From an uncultured Chlorobiaceae bacterium (GTDB lineage: Bacteria > Bacteroidota > Chlorobiia > Chlorobiales > Chlorobiaceae), in assembly GCA_903994365.1 (NCBI GenBank), contig CAJEXL010000004.1, positions 1 through 64,000 on the forward strand: a stretch of 64,000 bases of DNA, read 5' to 3'. Shown piece by piece: positions 7,845 through 17,172 of this stretch. The first letter of the stretch is position 1; each line of letters opens with the position of its first letter. The notes under the pieces are model-generated. The model worked only from the letters and a program-made list of their open reading frames with translations, was not told where the DNA came from and searched no databases. A program made the translations under genes and the position numbers.

Positions 7845-8985
7845 ATGCCCGACTTCTTCAGCATCATCACACAAGGCACCGAGGTGCGGTTCGGCATCAT
7901 TACCGGCGAGTTTGACAGTTATCGGCTTTCCCAATGCGATCAAAATTACCTTTACCGGTACGCCTCTGTTGACCGAACGGCACAAGCAGACCACCTACGA
8001 GCGGTTTGGCACCATGACCGCCTATCTTGAATCGAAAGATCGTATCAAGAAAATTGCTGAAGATATTATTGAGCACTACACCGAGGAGGTGCTTCCCAAT
8101 GGCTTGAAAGCGCAGGTTGTGGCTACCTCGATTGTGGCGGCATGTCGCTACAAATACGAGCTTGAGGAGGCAATCAAGGTGCGGATTGAAAAAGAGCTGT
8201 CAAAACCCGCATGCGAGCGCGACGAAGAGCTGCTCAAGCAAATGCCGTTCATGAAAGTGTGCGCCGTGGTAAGCATGTCGGACAACAATGAACTTGGCTA
8301 CATCACCAGGGCACGCAGAGATGCCGCCGAAATGGATGCCATCGAGAGTTTCAAAAAGGATTTCAATTATGATAAACCGGAATCCGGCGTTGCTATTCTC
8401 TGTGTCTGCGACCGCCTGCTGACCGGTTTTGATGCTCCGGTTGAGCAGGTGATGTATCTCGATAAAAATCTGCGCGAACATGACCTGATGCAGGCAATTG
8501 CGCGTGTCAATCGAACCAAGGTGATGAAAAGTGGCTATGTGAAGGGCAGGAATTATTACCTGCAATACCATGGCGAGGCCAAAGAGATTGAATTCAAAGG
8601 GCGCAATTTTTATGCGCCAGAAGGGTTAAAGGAGAAGCTGAATGGTCTCTTCAAAGAGTTTTATCGGAAACGTGGCTACAAATTTATCACACCTCGTGTT
8701 CATAAGTACGCCGACATGATGGGGCTCACCATTGAAGAGATTGCAGTGCTGGAATTGAAGAGCAGATGGGCCTCCTGCCCGGATAAAAAGCGGAAAGTCA
8801 ATTTCCACAGGAAGGTCATGATGGCTCCCGCAAGCGTCATTGACTACCTGATTGTCCATGAGTTGTGTCACTTCAAACACAAAAGGCACAATGCGGAGTT
8901 CTGGAATGAGGTTGACAAGTATTATCCTGAGTATCAAAAGCAGGTCGCCTGGCTGAAAATTTATGGCGCGGCGCTTGAGGTGTGA
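7845..8985 (+). pseudogene. Collapsed hsdR remnant fused to a YgjP-like metallopeptidase
   Basis: The first piece (7845-7911: FFSIITQGTEVRFGIITGEF) resembles the end of the HsdR nuclease domain. Then the frame changes and most of the helicase is missing, including Walker A and B. The frame from 7912 resumes at the TGTP motif (KITFTGTPLL), continues through motif V (LLTGFDAPVEQVMYLD) and motif VI (QAIARVNRT), and reaches GRNFYAPEG. From about 8640 it reads in frame into the C-terminal half of a YgjP-like zinc peptidase (LELKSRWASC, HELCH at 8860-8874, HNAEFW). The 357-codon frame is open, so a fusion protein could be made. It cannot be a working restriction subunit because the nuclease core and the P-loop are absent. 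No hsdM or hsdS is present in the window. Confidence 0.75.
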
Positions 8986-9048
8986 TGGAGGGGGGATGAG
9001 TACGATTCTGTCCGATAAGTGTCCAATAACTGTCCGATAAGCAAGCTG

Positions 9049-9084
9049 CGACCCAGTCAACGACCCAGTTAGCGACCCAGTCGG
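9049..9084. repeat. Three tandem copies of a 12-bp unit
   Basis: CGACCCAGTYRR occurs three times head to tail between the HsdR/YgjP fusion and the second DUF1016 copy. Just upstream, CTGTCCGATAAG occurs twice (about 9008 and 9030). The rest of 8986-9282 shows no gene. Confidence 0.75.
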
Positions 9085-9282
9085 TAATTCAGCAATAACT
9101 CTCAATATTTTCGCTTTTTGAAAGATTGGAAGATCACGAATTAATAATAGTCAGCATTAATTCGTTGTATAGATTACGTGATTATTTGATATTACGTAAA
9201 GAAAAAACCATCGACCAAACCAAAGCGGAAATGCGAGAAATGAGGATGAGAAACTTTTCAACATGCAACTATGGAGATGGCT

Positions 9283-9690
9283 ATGAATGAAAATGATCGA
9301 AGTCTCTCGGTGAATATTGATGTGTTGCTTGCTCAGTTGCGTACTCTGATTGCTGATGCCCGCAAAGAGGCAAAGCGGACAGTGGATGTTATTCAGGTGC
9401 GTACCTGTTGGGAAATTGGTCGCCATATCGTTGAGTTTGAGCAAGGTGGGCAGGCACGCGCTGCTTATGGCAAAAAGCTGCTGTCGCGACTGGCTGAATC
9501 ATTGACTGGTGAGTTTGGCAAGGGGGGTTTGACGATCGTAATTTGCGCAACATGCGGGCGTTTTATCAGGTATTTTCCATTTGGCACCTAGTGCGTACCG
9601 AATTGAGCTGGACGCACTATCGGGCACTGCTGCGAGTCACGAGCTGGATCGGGAACGCACTGTGTTATTGGAGCAGGCAGAGGAGTATAA
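9283..9690 (+). pseudogene. Second, broken copy of the DUF1016/YhcG N-terminal gene
   Basis: It is nearly identical to 1761-2010 at the DNA level, including the bases before ATG and a better ribosome binding site (GGAG). At about 9520-9530 an extra G in a G-run (AAGGGGGG) shifts the frame. The downstream sequence still encodes the expected FDDRNLRNMRAFYQVFSIW and ELSWTHYRALLRV in the other frame before homology is lost. Premature stop in the original frame is at 9591. It is a non-functional duplicate. Confidence 0.75.
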
Positions 9691-9716
9691 AGCGGATGGG
9701 GGGAGCGATGCCCTGA

Positions 9717-10955
9717 TTATTGGCCCCATAACGTCGATAATGGAGCCGCCCACAGGCCATCACCCAGTGGCATGGTTTCTGTGCCATCATAAAGCAAAAC
9801 CCCCATTTTGAAGAGGTCGCCAGCAACACTTGCCAGTTTTTTCAGGCCGCGCAAATCACCTGCATTCACGGTGGCAGAGGCTTTTACCTCAACGCCAATA
9901 AGTTGGCCGGAAGCGTTTTCGATTACCACATCCACTTCATGCATGTCAAGGTCGCGGTAGTAGAGCAGTTTATAGTCGCCGTTCGCCGTAGAGCTGTGCT
10001 TGAGCAGTTCACCATAGACGAAAGTTTCCAGAATTTTGCCAAACCGGTTGCGATCTTGCTGCACTTCGGCTGCACCAAAATCAAGTAATGTCGCCAGCAA
10101 ACCGGCATCAATAAACTGCAACTTGGGGGTTTTGACAACACGCTTGAGTCGATTCGTTGCCCAGACCTCAACGCGCTTGAGCAAATACATCTGCTCAAGC
10201 ACTCCTGTATAGCGTGAAGCCGTCTTGCTGTCCAAACCGACCTGACCACCCAGTTTGCTGTAGTTACACATTTGACCTGATACTTCAGCCAGCATGCGCA
10301 AAAACCTGGGCAATTGATCGAGCTTGTCAATACTGGCCACATCACGAACATCGCGTTGAATGATGGCATTCATGTACTGGCGCGCCCACACCGTGCGCCT
10401 GCGTGGATCAGTGCGGGAAATCGCTTCAGGATAGCCGCCCCGCAAAACAGCTTCAACCAACTCCTCTCCTGTTATTGGCGTGGTAACCTTGAGCAGCCTG
10501 CCAGCAAAAGCCGCATCGATCCAATTCGCACGACTTCCATGCAACTCGCTTTGCGACAGCGGCAGCAACGTGAGTGTCTCCATACGACCAGCCAGAGAAT
10601 CCGCTACCGCAGGCAGTACCATCAAGTTCGCCGATCCGGTCAGCAAGAACCGTCCGGGGCGCCGATCCTCATCAACACTCTTTTTGATAGCCAGCAGTAG
10701 TTGAGGGGCACGCTGAATTTCATCAATGACCGCACAATCAAGGCTGCGAATCATCCCTACAGGATCATTTTTGGCCGACAACAACGTTAACTCATCATCA
10801 AGGGTGAGATAGCGCAACCCGTCGATTGCCATCAGCCGCACCAAGGTTGTTTTGCCTGCCTGGCGTGGTCCCACAACCAAAACAACGGGCGTGTCGGCCA
10901 GCGCTTCAGCAATGCGCATTTCAATCAGGCGCGGGTAAAGAGATCCTTTATTCAT
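9717..10955 (-). CDS. AAA-family ATPase with DUF4143 domain
   Basis: A 412-residue protein of the AAA_14/DUF4143 type. Walker A is GPRQAGKTT (about 29-37), Walker B CAVIDEIQRAP (about 74-84) and a sensor strand FLLTGSANL follows. A winged-helix-like middle (NYSKLGGQVGLDSKTASRYTG) precedes the DUF4143 domain, which has a PD-(D/E)XK-like ending (HEVDVVIEN and GVEVKAS). These ATPases are frequent in accessory regions; their function is unknown. ATG 10955 is preferred over ATG 11015 because the family begins near LYPR. It lies opposite to the flanking fragments and looks like an insertion between the second DUF1016 copy and the third YgjP copy. Confidence 0.85.
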   Translation of the reverse strand: MNKGSLYPRLIEMRIAEALADTPVVLVVGPRQAGKTTLVRLMAIDGLRYLTLDDELTLLSAKNDPVGMIRSLDCAVIDEIQRAPQLLLAIKKSVDEDRRPGRFLLTGSANLMVLPAVADSLAGRMETLTLLPLSQSELHGSRANWIDAAFAGRLLKVTTPITGEELVEAVLRGGYPEAISRTDPRRRTVWARQYMNAIIQRDVRDVASIDKLDQLPRFLRMLAEVSGQMCNYSKLGGQVGLDSKTASRYTGVLEQMYLLKRVEVWATNRLKRVVKTPKLQFIDAGLLATLLDFGAAEVQQDRNRFGKILETFVYGELLKHSSTANGDYKLLYYRDLDMHEVDVVIENASGQLIGVEVKASATVNAGDLRGLKKLASVAGDLFKMGVLLYDGTETMPLGDGLWAAPLSTLWGQ

Positions 10956-11107
10956 AAGCACTTGGCAATGTAAAATATGGAATCTATGAGCATAAATTCT
11001 GGAATCGATAAACATAAATTACGGAATATAAACCAGAATATTTTGGAAAAGAGCAGATTGTACCACCACGCAGACCACAATCCCGAATCAAAAATTGCAT
11101 ACTCGGT

Positions 11108-11379
11108 ATGATGGGATTGAGCATTGAGGAGATTTCAGTGCTGGAATTGAAGAGCAGATGGGCCTCCTGTTCAGATAAAAAACGGAAAGTCAATTTCCAC
11201 TGGAAAGTCATGATGGCACCCGCAAGCGTCATTGACTACCTGATTGTCCATGAATTGTGTCACTTCAAACACAAAAGGCACAATGCGGAGTTCTGGAATG
11301 AGGTTGACAAGTATTATCCTGAGTATCAAAAGCGCAGGTCGCCTGGCTGAAAATTTATGGCGCAGCGCTTTAGGTGTGA
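11108..11379 (+). pseudogene. Third YgjP-like metallopeptidase fragment, frameshifted
   Basis: It matches 8716-8985 closely (MMGLSIEEISVLELKSRWASC, then HELCH and HNAEFW). Two extra bases at about 11333 (AAAAGCGCAGG in place of AAAAGCAGG) shift the frame, and the final GAG of the intact copy is TAG here. The 5' half of the gene is missing. It cannot encode a complete peptidase. Confidence 0.75.
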
Positions 11380-11502
11380 CGGGGGAGGGGCACAAGCTTT
11401 CCTGGTGGTTAATGATTATTCTACCGATCCTATCCGCAGATTGTGCGGACACTGTGTCGGCACAATTGCATGCAGCCACAGAATGGTCGGTGGTGACAGT
11501 CT

Positions 11503-12447
11503 CTATAGTCCCAGCGCAAAGGCAGTCTGAATCCGGTCAATTATGCTGTCGAATTATGGTTGGGTTTTGTAGTAGAGTGCTTGCGTGTTTTCGTACGCTT
11601 CACGGTATTGATTCCGGGTAGTTTTATCATGAAGCAGAAAAGCCTCATTGGTTGCAAGAACAAGGTTATCTCTCTTCGGAAAGCGCTTTTCTTTGTGTGC
11701 TTGGTATGATGGGGTTCCGATAAAAGAGAGTACCTCTGGAGATTGCAGGAGACAAGAGATGTCGTAGTAATGTCGGATGAAGTTATCCGGCTTTTTCCCC
11801 GTGTTCATCCAAAGGCGATATTTTGTCGATATGGTTTGCAGCTTTTCAACCAAAGTGTATCCCGGGTTGTAGCAGGGAATGCTTTTGGCTCGGTTATCAA
11901 TAATCGGAATTTTTGTTGTGGCATAATCATAAGCCCATGAGCTTATCTCCTTTGGTGTATTCGGTGCAACGTCATCAAACCCAACCTCCAGCAAAATTCC
12001 CTCCTTCAGTCCGGGTGGAGAGGCGGAGGCGCTTTTGTAATGCAAGCGGATGCCACCGCTACGATATTTTGAATCGTCAAAGGCTTTATCACGGCTGACT
12101 GAGTGAATGCCATTGATCGTGATGTTGCTTGCCAGCCAATCGTAAAAGTGCATTCTGCTTTCGCAATGAGCTGGCTTTTCGTGATTTTAACCTGTTTTAA
12201 CATGCATTTCAGCAGGTGGCTCAATCCGTATATCAATGTCTTCTGAAAAGCGCTCAATGATACCGAATCCTTTTGACAGCGATGTGCCGCCCTTCAGCTC
12301 AAAGGTCAGGTTCATTTTCTGCAATCCATACAGGCAGTGCATAATCCAATAATCTTTTTCAACCAGTGCGGGAGCAATCGACAGGTTGCTGGCGACAATG
12401 CTGATCAACTCATTGAACTCTTTGTGGTTATGCAGTAACTGCGGCAT
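11503..12447 (-). pseudogene. abiEii: AbiEii-like nucleotidyltransferase toxin with two nonsense codons
   Basis: The minus-strand frame of 315 codons from ATG 12447 to TAG 11503 is interrupted only by TAA at 12187-12189 and TAA at 11554-11556. Family hallmarks are present: LVEKDYWIMHCLYGL, FELKGGTSLSKGF (nucleotidyltransferase GGTSL/SKG motif), RFSEDIDIRI (catalytic acidic pair), VEKLQTISTKYR and FIRHYYDISCLL. The ATG overlaps the AbiEi gene by 20 bases, the standard type IV TA operon. Both stops need just one base change from a sense codon (GGT-TAA-AAT and CCA-TAA-TTC). The first stop leaves only the N-terminal 86 residues, so the toxin should be dead. Confidence 0.8.
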
Positions 12448-13021
12448 TGTTCACTAATGATGGTTCAAAAATTTTTTGTGCTCTTGCCCCTCCATACTCC
12501 CGGATAGCTCTGGCAAGTTTTATTTTATCCATGGAGTGAGCTTTTTCTTTGACATGAGAGAGCACCAGCTCTTCGTCTTCAGCCAGCTCTTTGATGTTGT
12601 TGACAAGATCAACCAACAAAAATTCAGGGAAGGGTTTCAGGGGGAAAAAAGCTTTTTTTCGAAAGTCGAACGTGCGTTCGCCTAATTTGAACTTGCCGTG
12701 CCTTTTGTGGTTGTAAACAACCGTTTTGTTGTACAGTTGTGTTGTGCCAACTCCCAAAGAGTTATAGGCGTTAGGAGATGTCAACAGAAATCGGTGATCT
12801 TTGAGAAAAGCCTGCACCAACGTTTTATCGTCAACGGGTGCTTCACCAAAAACAGTCTGCTTTGGGCAATAGTACAAACCCATTGAAAGCTTGCGGAGTG
12901 TCCCATCATTTTGCAGTTGCCTGAGATGGCGATCAACAGCGTTTGACCATTGCTGCAGATCAGAGCGCCTGTACGCCATTCCAGGCTGGAGCTGTTTTTT
13001 TACTTCTCGTAGCACTGTCAT
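12428..13021 (-). CDS. abiEi: AbiEi-like antitoxin of a type IV TA system
   Basis: A 197-residue intact protein with an N-terminal winged-helix half (YRRSDLQQWSNAVDRHLRQL, LRKLSMGLYYCPK) and a C-terminal antitoxin half (FLLTSPNAYNSLGVGTTQLYNKTVVYN). It corresponds to the DUF6088/AbiEi family, which autorepresses the operon and counteracts AbiEii without direct binding. The gene precedes the toxin and overlaps it by 20 bases. A 16-bp perfect palindrome lies 24 bases before its start. Confidence 0.85.
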   Translation of the reverse strand: MTVLREVKKQLQPGMAYRRSDLQQWSNAVDRHLRQLQNDGTLRKLSMGLYYCPKQTVFGEAPVDDKTLVQAFLKDHRFLLTSPNAYNSLGVGTTQLYNKTVVYNHKRHGKFKLGERTFDFRKKAFFPLKPFPEFLLVDLVNNIKELAEDEELVLSHVKEKAHSMDKIKLARAIREYGGARAQKIFEPSLVNNAAVTA

Positions 13022-13044
13022 GATGTAATCCGTGATTTGCTTGT

Positions 13045-13060
13045 CTTTTAAATTTAAAAG
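13045..13060. promoter_or_regulatory. Palindromic candidate operator of the abiE operon
   Basis: CTTTTAAATTTAAAAG is a perfect 16-bp palindrome immediately upstream of abiEi, in an AT-rich promoter-like region (13045-13115). AbiEi proteins are known to bind inverted repeats in their own promoter, which makes this a plausible target. Confidence 0.45.
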
Positions 13061-13121
13061 TCATGCATAAAAATATTGTAACTCTATTTTATACATATAA
13101 AGTTGATTTTCAAAAGCTTTC

Positions 13122-13217
13122 TTATTTATCTCGGACACTACTGCGGGAGTCACTGTCGGCCACTTCATGGCTCTTGGCGGGAGATACTGGTGTGCCGGTA
13201 ACTGGTTTGCCTCCCAA
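13122..13217 (-). pseudogene. Truncated second copy of the small antitoxin-like gene
   Basis: The frame LGGKPVTGTPVSPAKSHEVAD matches residues 18-38 of the pseudogene at 1357-1614, with the conserved substitutions expected of a diverged paralogue. After that the sequence is unrelated and stops. The 5' end is cut off by the IS3-like terminus at 13220, which suggests insertion into the gene. Confidence 0.55.
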
Positions 13218-13219
13218 TA

Positions 13220-13587
13220 TAGTGGACCCCGATTTTTAGACAGTTGTTTAAGTTGTTAACTTGCCCCAAAAGGAGCAGGTAATGACAAAAAAGACACAAA
13301 AAATTTTCAGCAGTGCCTTTAAGGCCAAGATCGCACTTGAGGCGATTCAGGGGGCCAAAACACTGAATGAAATCGGTTAGGAATTTGAAGTACACCCCGT
13401 TCAGGTCGGTAAGTGGAAGAAAGAACTGCAGGACAATGCATCGAGCTTGTTTGATGCCAAACGGGGTCCAAAACCAGTTGAACCGGCTGCTGATCCGGAA
13501 AAGCTTTATACGGAAATCGGTCGGTTAAAGGTTGAACTCGACTGGCTAAAAAGTACATGGTTAGCTTTTTTAACTGTGTCCTCATAG
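13220..13587 (+). mobile_element. IS3-family remnant, left end with a broken orfA
   Basis: The sequence starts with an IS3-like terminus, AGTGGACCCCGATTTTTAGACAG. From ATG 13282 it encodes an OrfA transposase subunit: TKKTQKIFSSAFKAKIALEAI, then FEVHPVQVGKWKKEL (helix-turn-helix) and EIGRLKVELDWLKK (leucine-zipper end). A TAG at 13378-13380 interrupts the frame, and homology stops near 13555, so orfB and the right end are gone. The fragment cannot transpose. Confidence 0.8.
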
Positions 13588-13712
13588 CTCTGGGGTTTGA
13601 TTTGGTTCGCACCTTCAAACTACGAGCTATGGGTGTTTTTTACGCTAACCCTGGGTGATTCTTATTTTCCGAAATTGGCTTATTCTTATTTTCCGATCAC
13701 AATCATCCTCAT

Positions 13713-13811
13713 ATGGCTACGAGTCTGAACAAGTTGGCGGGATTGCTGGAAGAGCTGGGTAAGTATGCTGAGGCAGACCCCTCTCTCGCCGTGCTTTGGC
13801 GATCAGTGTGA
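13713..13811 (+). pseudogene. Scrap of a tetratricopeptide-repeat (kinesin-light-chain-like) gene
   Basis: The short frame MATSLNKLAGLLEELGKYAE fits the consensus of one TPR unit of the kinesin-light-chain type (ATSLNNLAxLxxxxGKYAEAE). It ends after 32 residues. Just before it, ATTCTTATTTTCCGA is duplicated. This looks like a deletion remnant between two IS ends, not a gene. Confidence 0.45.
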
Positions 13812-14708
13812 TTTGAAACCATAATCATAGCACGCATTCCTCGGTGTGAGTGCGAAACGTGTGGTTTAAAGACCATAGCGGTTCCTTGGGCAGCTCCCCA
13901 TTCCCTTTTTACACTCCTGAAGGCTTTGCCGTTGCTCTACTCCAGCACTGCTGTTTTGTTCACTTGATTCCTATTATTTGTCACTTGAAAAAAGTTTCCG
14001 TGATTCTTATGCACTGTTCATCGAAAAACTGCATAGCGGAAAATTGGTGGCTACCGTCCTTTATTATATTTCTCCGTCTGGGAATAAGATCAAAAATCTC
14101 TATGCTGCTTTGCGGTCATTTTCGGTTTTGATTTTCTATTTGACTCTGCTTGTGATGATTTGGCTTGTTAAAGTTAATTTAACAGTATCATCGGTGTCTT
14201 TACCGAACAAATGATCTTTAGTTAATTACCCATAAAGAGAAGATAAATAACAACTAAGGAAATTTTCCTACTAGCTTCGACGGTAGAATGAACGATCAAA
14301 CGGAGAGATTCGCAAGAAACAAAACTCAGGTTAAGACTTTGCTTAAGAATACGGACAAGATTTCGCGTCAAACTATCGTTCAGATACAAAACTTGGAACA
14401 GTCTTAAAAAAAAGTCGAAAGTCTCGATCAACTTTTAAAAAGAAGTAACTCTTCAATCACATTGTTCAGGACACAGTTACTAACGGTGCAGATAATCCAT
14501 AGCAAGTTGAGAATGGGAAGACGCCGTTAAACCGCCCCCTTGTCATTCTCCAATGCCTTCAACCATGATAGAGATCGACGGCATCATCGATGGAGGGTTC
14601 CATTTAAATTTCAAAATAGGCAAAGTTTTCCATGATCATATTGCCTCCCACAGCCTGCATACCATTTTTAATCAAGGTATACAATGGAAACGGGCGATGA
14701 ACAAACTA
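13812..14708. other. No supported gene between the IS remnants
   Basis: Two overlapping plus-strand frames (13850-14131 and 13978-14214) lack a ribosome binding site and recognisable domains. A 39-codon frame at 14288-14407 (MNDQTERFARNKTQVKTLL) is lysine- and glutamine-rich and continues in frame beyond its TAA for about 45 codons, which hints at a decayed coiled-coil gene. Nothing further was recognised. Confidence 0.4.
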
Positions 14709-15407
14709 TCATGGAAGTAAATCATAGTATTGCTCAAGACCTGATTGCTCTTCCTCGCTCTCATTGATGACTGCAACGGTTTTATTTTTAGCTTTTTCAG
14801 TCCATAAAGCCGCCACAAGAAGCTCTGCAACATCAGAGCGGGTGGTACATCCGTTCCACAACCTGTCTCCGGTATCAACCTGGAGCTTATGCTTGAACGG
14901 TTCGCCATCTTTCAAGCCACCAGGCCTGACGATGGTATAGGAGAGTGGTGATTGTGAAAATACCGCCCGCACGTGCTCCTCTGCTTCCCATTTTTTGTGC
15001 AAGACACCAGCAAAAAGATTAAGCGGATGATACCACTGTGTTACAAAAAGAGAACTGACAAGCCCGAAATGCTTTACCCCAGCTTTAGCAGCCTCATCTA
15101 CAAGCCTTTTTACCCCATCCCGTTCAACCTCATCCGGTGATGACTCCCCCGAGTAGGAACTGGAGCCAAGGGCTGATATAACTGCATTACACCCCCTGAC
15201 CGCAAGGCCTATGTCGGAAGCACTTTGTATTTTACCTTCAACAATCTCAACACCCTCTCCAAACAAACGAATAGCTTTAGCTTTGTCCCGTGCAAACACC
15301 CTAACCGGAACCCCGTACTGCAGAAGCCTTTTCACCACCCACTGACCAGTTTTTCCTGTCGCTCCAGCTACAAGAACTTTTCCGCTGTATTCTTTCTTGT
15401 TTTCCAT
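14709..15407 (-). CDS. NAD(P)-binding atypical SDR family protein
   Basis: A 232-residue Rossmann-fold protein. The N-terminal VLVAGATGKTGQWVV is the GxxGxxG dinucleotide-binding motif of atypical short-chain dehydrogenases and NmrA-like proteins. VRVFARDK suggests a preference for NADP(H). VISALGSSS, HFGLVSSLFV and YTIVRPGGLKDGE follow the family pattern. The classical YxxxK pair is absent, as in NAD(P)H-binding members with regulatory or unknown roles. It is flanked by IS3 remnants on both sides. Whether it is part of the core genome or was carried here is not clear. Confidence 0.8.
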   Translation of the reverse strand: MENKKEYSGKVLVAGATGKTGQWVVKRLLQYGVPVRVFARDKAKAIRLFGEGVEIVEGKIQSASDIGLAVRGCNAVISALGSSSYSGESSPDEVERDGVKRLVDEAAKAGVKHFGLVSSLFVTQWYHPLNLFAGVLHKKWEAEEHVRAVFSQSPLSYTIVRPGGLKDGEPFKHKLQVDTGDRLWNGCTTRSDVAELLVAALWTEKAKNKTVAVINESEEEQSGLEQYYDLLP

Positions 15408-15431
15408 CACACCCCATTCAGAGGATTATTA

Positions 15432-15709
15432 AAGTGGACCCCAACCGGTAGACAAAAAGTGGCTGAGTTTAAGTTGGTAACCTGACCTGTTCATGCAGCG
15501 GAAAGGCACTGCTCCTCTTTTACCTTTAACTCTTCTGTCGGCTTGTTCAACTTCCCATACTTGTCAACTATCCTTGCACCGCCTCCGCTGGCTGCCCGGT
15601 AAACTTTTTCAGGTGTACCGTAGCCCAACGACCGATGCGACCTATCAACACTGTAGTCTATGAAATATTTCTTTAATCCGCACTGTAATTCTGTCGCGGT
15701 AGGTCGCAA
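15432..15709 (-). mobile_element. IS3-family remnant, right end with the 3' end of orfB
   Basis: On the minus strand, IDYSVDRSHRSLGYGTPEKVY is the C-terminus of an IS3-type transposase (the normal motif is YNxxRxHxSLGYxTPxxV). The element terminates at AGTGGACCCCAACCGGTAGAC (15433), which matches the left end at 13221 in its first ten bases. The 5' part of orfB with its DDE residues is absent. It is a separate half-element, not the missing half of 13220-13587, since both point the same way from their termini. Confidence 0.8.
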
Positions 15710-15910
15710 CCCCTGTCAGACACTTGATAGAATGTTGTATTTTTTTTCCTGCGTGCTTCTGTATAACTGTTCCTGTATAAGTGATAAATACAGACATTTC
15801 CAAGATTCTTCATAACCGCCAAGTAGGATAGAATTAATCCTGCTTCTTTAGTCGTTATAAGATTTTCAGGCACATATAGTGACAACCGCCAGCCCAGATA
15901 TCCATAGAGC

Positions 15911-16189
15911 TTATTGTTTCCTCTCGAATGGTAGCGATAAAAGCGCTGATGTTAGGAGTAATGGAACTCTTACCGTTACTCTGTCATTATCCGAAAACCT
16001 TTTTTTCCTCTCTCCCTCGTTAATATCTTGTTTCGCGATTGTGGGAGCTTTGCCTTCACGGAACTCTTGATTCAGCATCCTTATCTCTTCATCTTGTTCG
16101 TCAAAATGACTTTCATAGTCCATCTGGTGGCGAGGTGTCATAAAGTTGAGTGAATCCTGATGCTGGCATGTTGCGTTAAAATTGTTCAT
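15911..16189 (-). CDS. Hypothetical protein downstream of the helicase remnant
   Basis: A 92-residue acidic-to-basic protein (MDYESHFDEQDEEIRMLNQEFREGK) without recognisable domains. It follows the broken helicase gene by 25 bases on the same strand and may be the last gene of that former element, or a third piece of it. The C-terminus (VPLLLTSALLSLPFERKQ) looks unrelated to the polar first part, so a frameshift is possible. Confidence 0.4.
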   Translation of the reverse strand: MNNFNATCQHQDSLNFMTPRHQMDYESHFDEQDEEIRMLNQEFREGKAPTIAKQDINEGERKKRFSDNDRVTVRVPLLLTSALLSLPFERKQ

Positions 16190-16213
16190 AGCGTTGTTTT
16201 TATTGTTTTATGG

Positions 16214-17165
16214 TTATCGATATTTGAAAAGTTCGTCGATTAGCTGCCGTAATTTTTCATCATCTTCAGCTGTATATTGTTTTATTTGAATAGGTTTTAT
16301 TGTTTTCTGGTCGACCGTTTTCATTTCCTGTCTCATTTTTTGATCAGGTGCTAATCTCTCTATCATCGAGCGTTTTATTGGTTTGGGTTGCAGAGGTTTT
16401 ATAACGTCAATGATATTTTCCTCTTCAACACCTGATTCCAGTTCTATTTTTTCTGCATCTTCTGTTGCCTTTACATCTTTTTCGTTGAACACTCTGATAG
16501 GAAAGGAGCTGTAGAGGTAAACGGTGCAGTCTTCCGTTTTAGGTACCTGTTTCTTCCCACCGCTTGAGTAAGCTCCTGCTGGATAAGGCTAAGATGAATC
16601 CTTGAGAGTTCTGGATTTACATACGCGTTGAACTTGAAAGTGAAGTCGTCAAATTCTACTTTTCGATAGGGCATCTTTTTTATATCATCATCTGAAATTA
16701 TAACACCACAGAGCGTTGCATAGAGTAGCGTGGTTGAAGGTGGAATGATTGGAGTGCCGAAAACAGCGATATCCTTTCCTTTTAGTTTGTCTGTCCCTTC
16801 CGAACTGAAAAAGTAGATTGATGTATCTTTGTTGGGAAAATGATGACGGTATCCCTTGAATGTAATAACGACCTCTACTGCAGGGTTATCATTGATTTCC
16901 TTCACCTTTCGTCTGACAAGTTCCCTGTTACTCTCATTTTTAATTGACTGCCGTGTGTAACTTCTTTCAGAATCCTGAACGATTCTGCCTTTCGAAATGA
17001 CATTTTCGACACTGTAAACCTTTAAGTCGTCCTTATACAGGCGAGTGTATATCTCGATGTTTGGTGTTGCGGAGATGATAACCGACTTTTTTTCAGATGA
17101 AACTTTGTTTTCATTGACAAAAATCACTGTGTTCTCATCGGTCTTGAGAAAGTAGTTGCAAGTGA
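16214..17165 (-). pseudogene. Helicase-like protein remnant (SF1/SF2 type), frameshifted
   Basis: The minus-strand frame contains KKSVIISATPNIEIYTRLY (a motif III-like SATPN) and IQQELTQAVGRNR (a motif VI-like Q..GRxxR). At about 16545 the frame shifts: the sequence continues as KTEDCTVYLYSSFPIRVF in another frame and joins the 92-residue ORF ending at 16214 (FNEKDVKATEDAEKIELESG). The N-terminal half with the P-loop is missing, because the 5' end abuts an antitoxin scrap. Probably a replication or mobilisation gene from a plasmid- or phage-derived element. Exact family not recognised. Confidence 0.6.
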
Positions 17166-17172
17166 AAAGTTG

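Noticed and set aside
9047..9084. Possible CRISPR array
   Set aside because: Units are 12 bp with no spacers and no cas genes are nearby; it is a simple tandem repeat.
8200..9105. Minus-strand frames of 123 and 159 codons opposite the HsdR/YgjP fusion
   Set aside because: Antisense shadows; the sense strand carries clear helicase and peptidase motifs.
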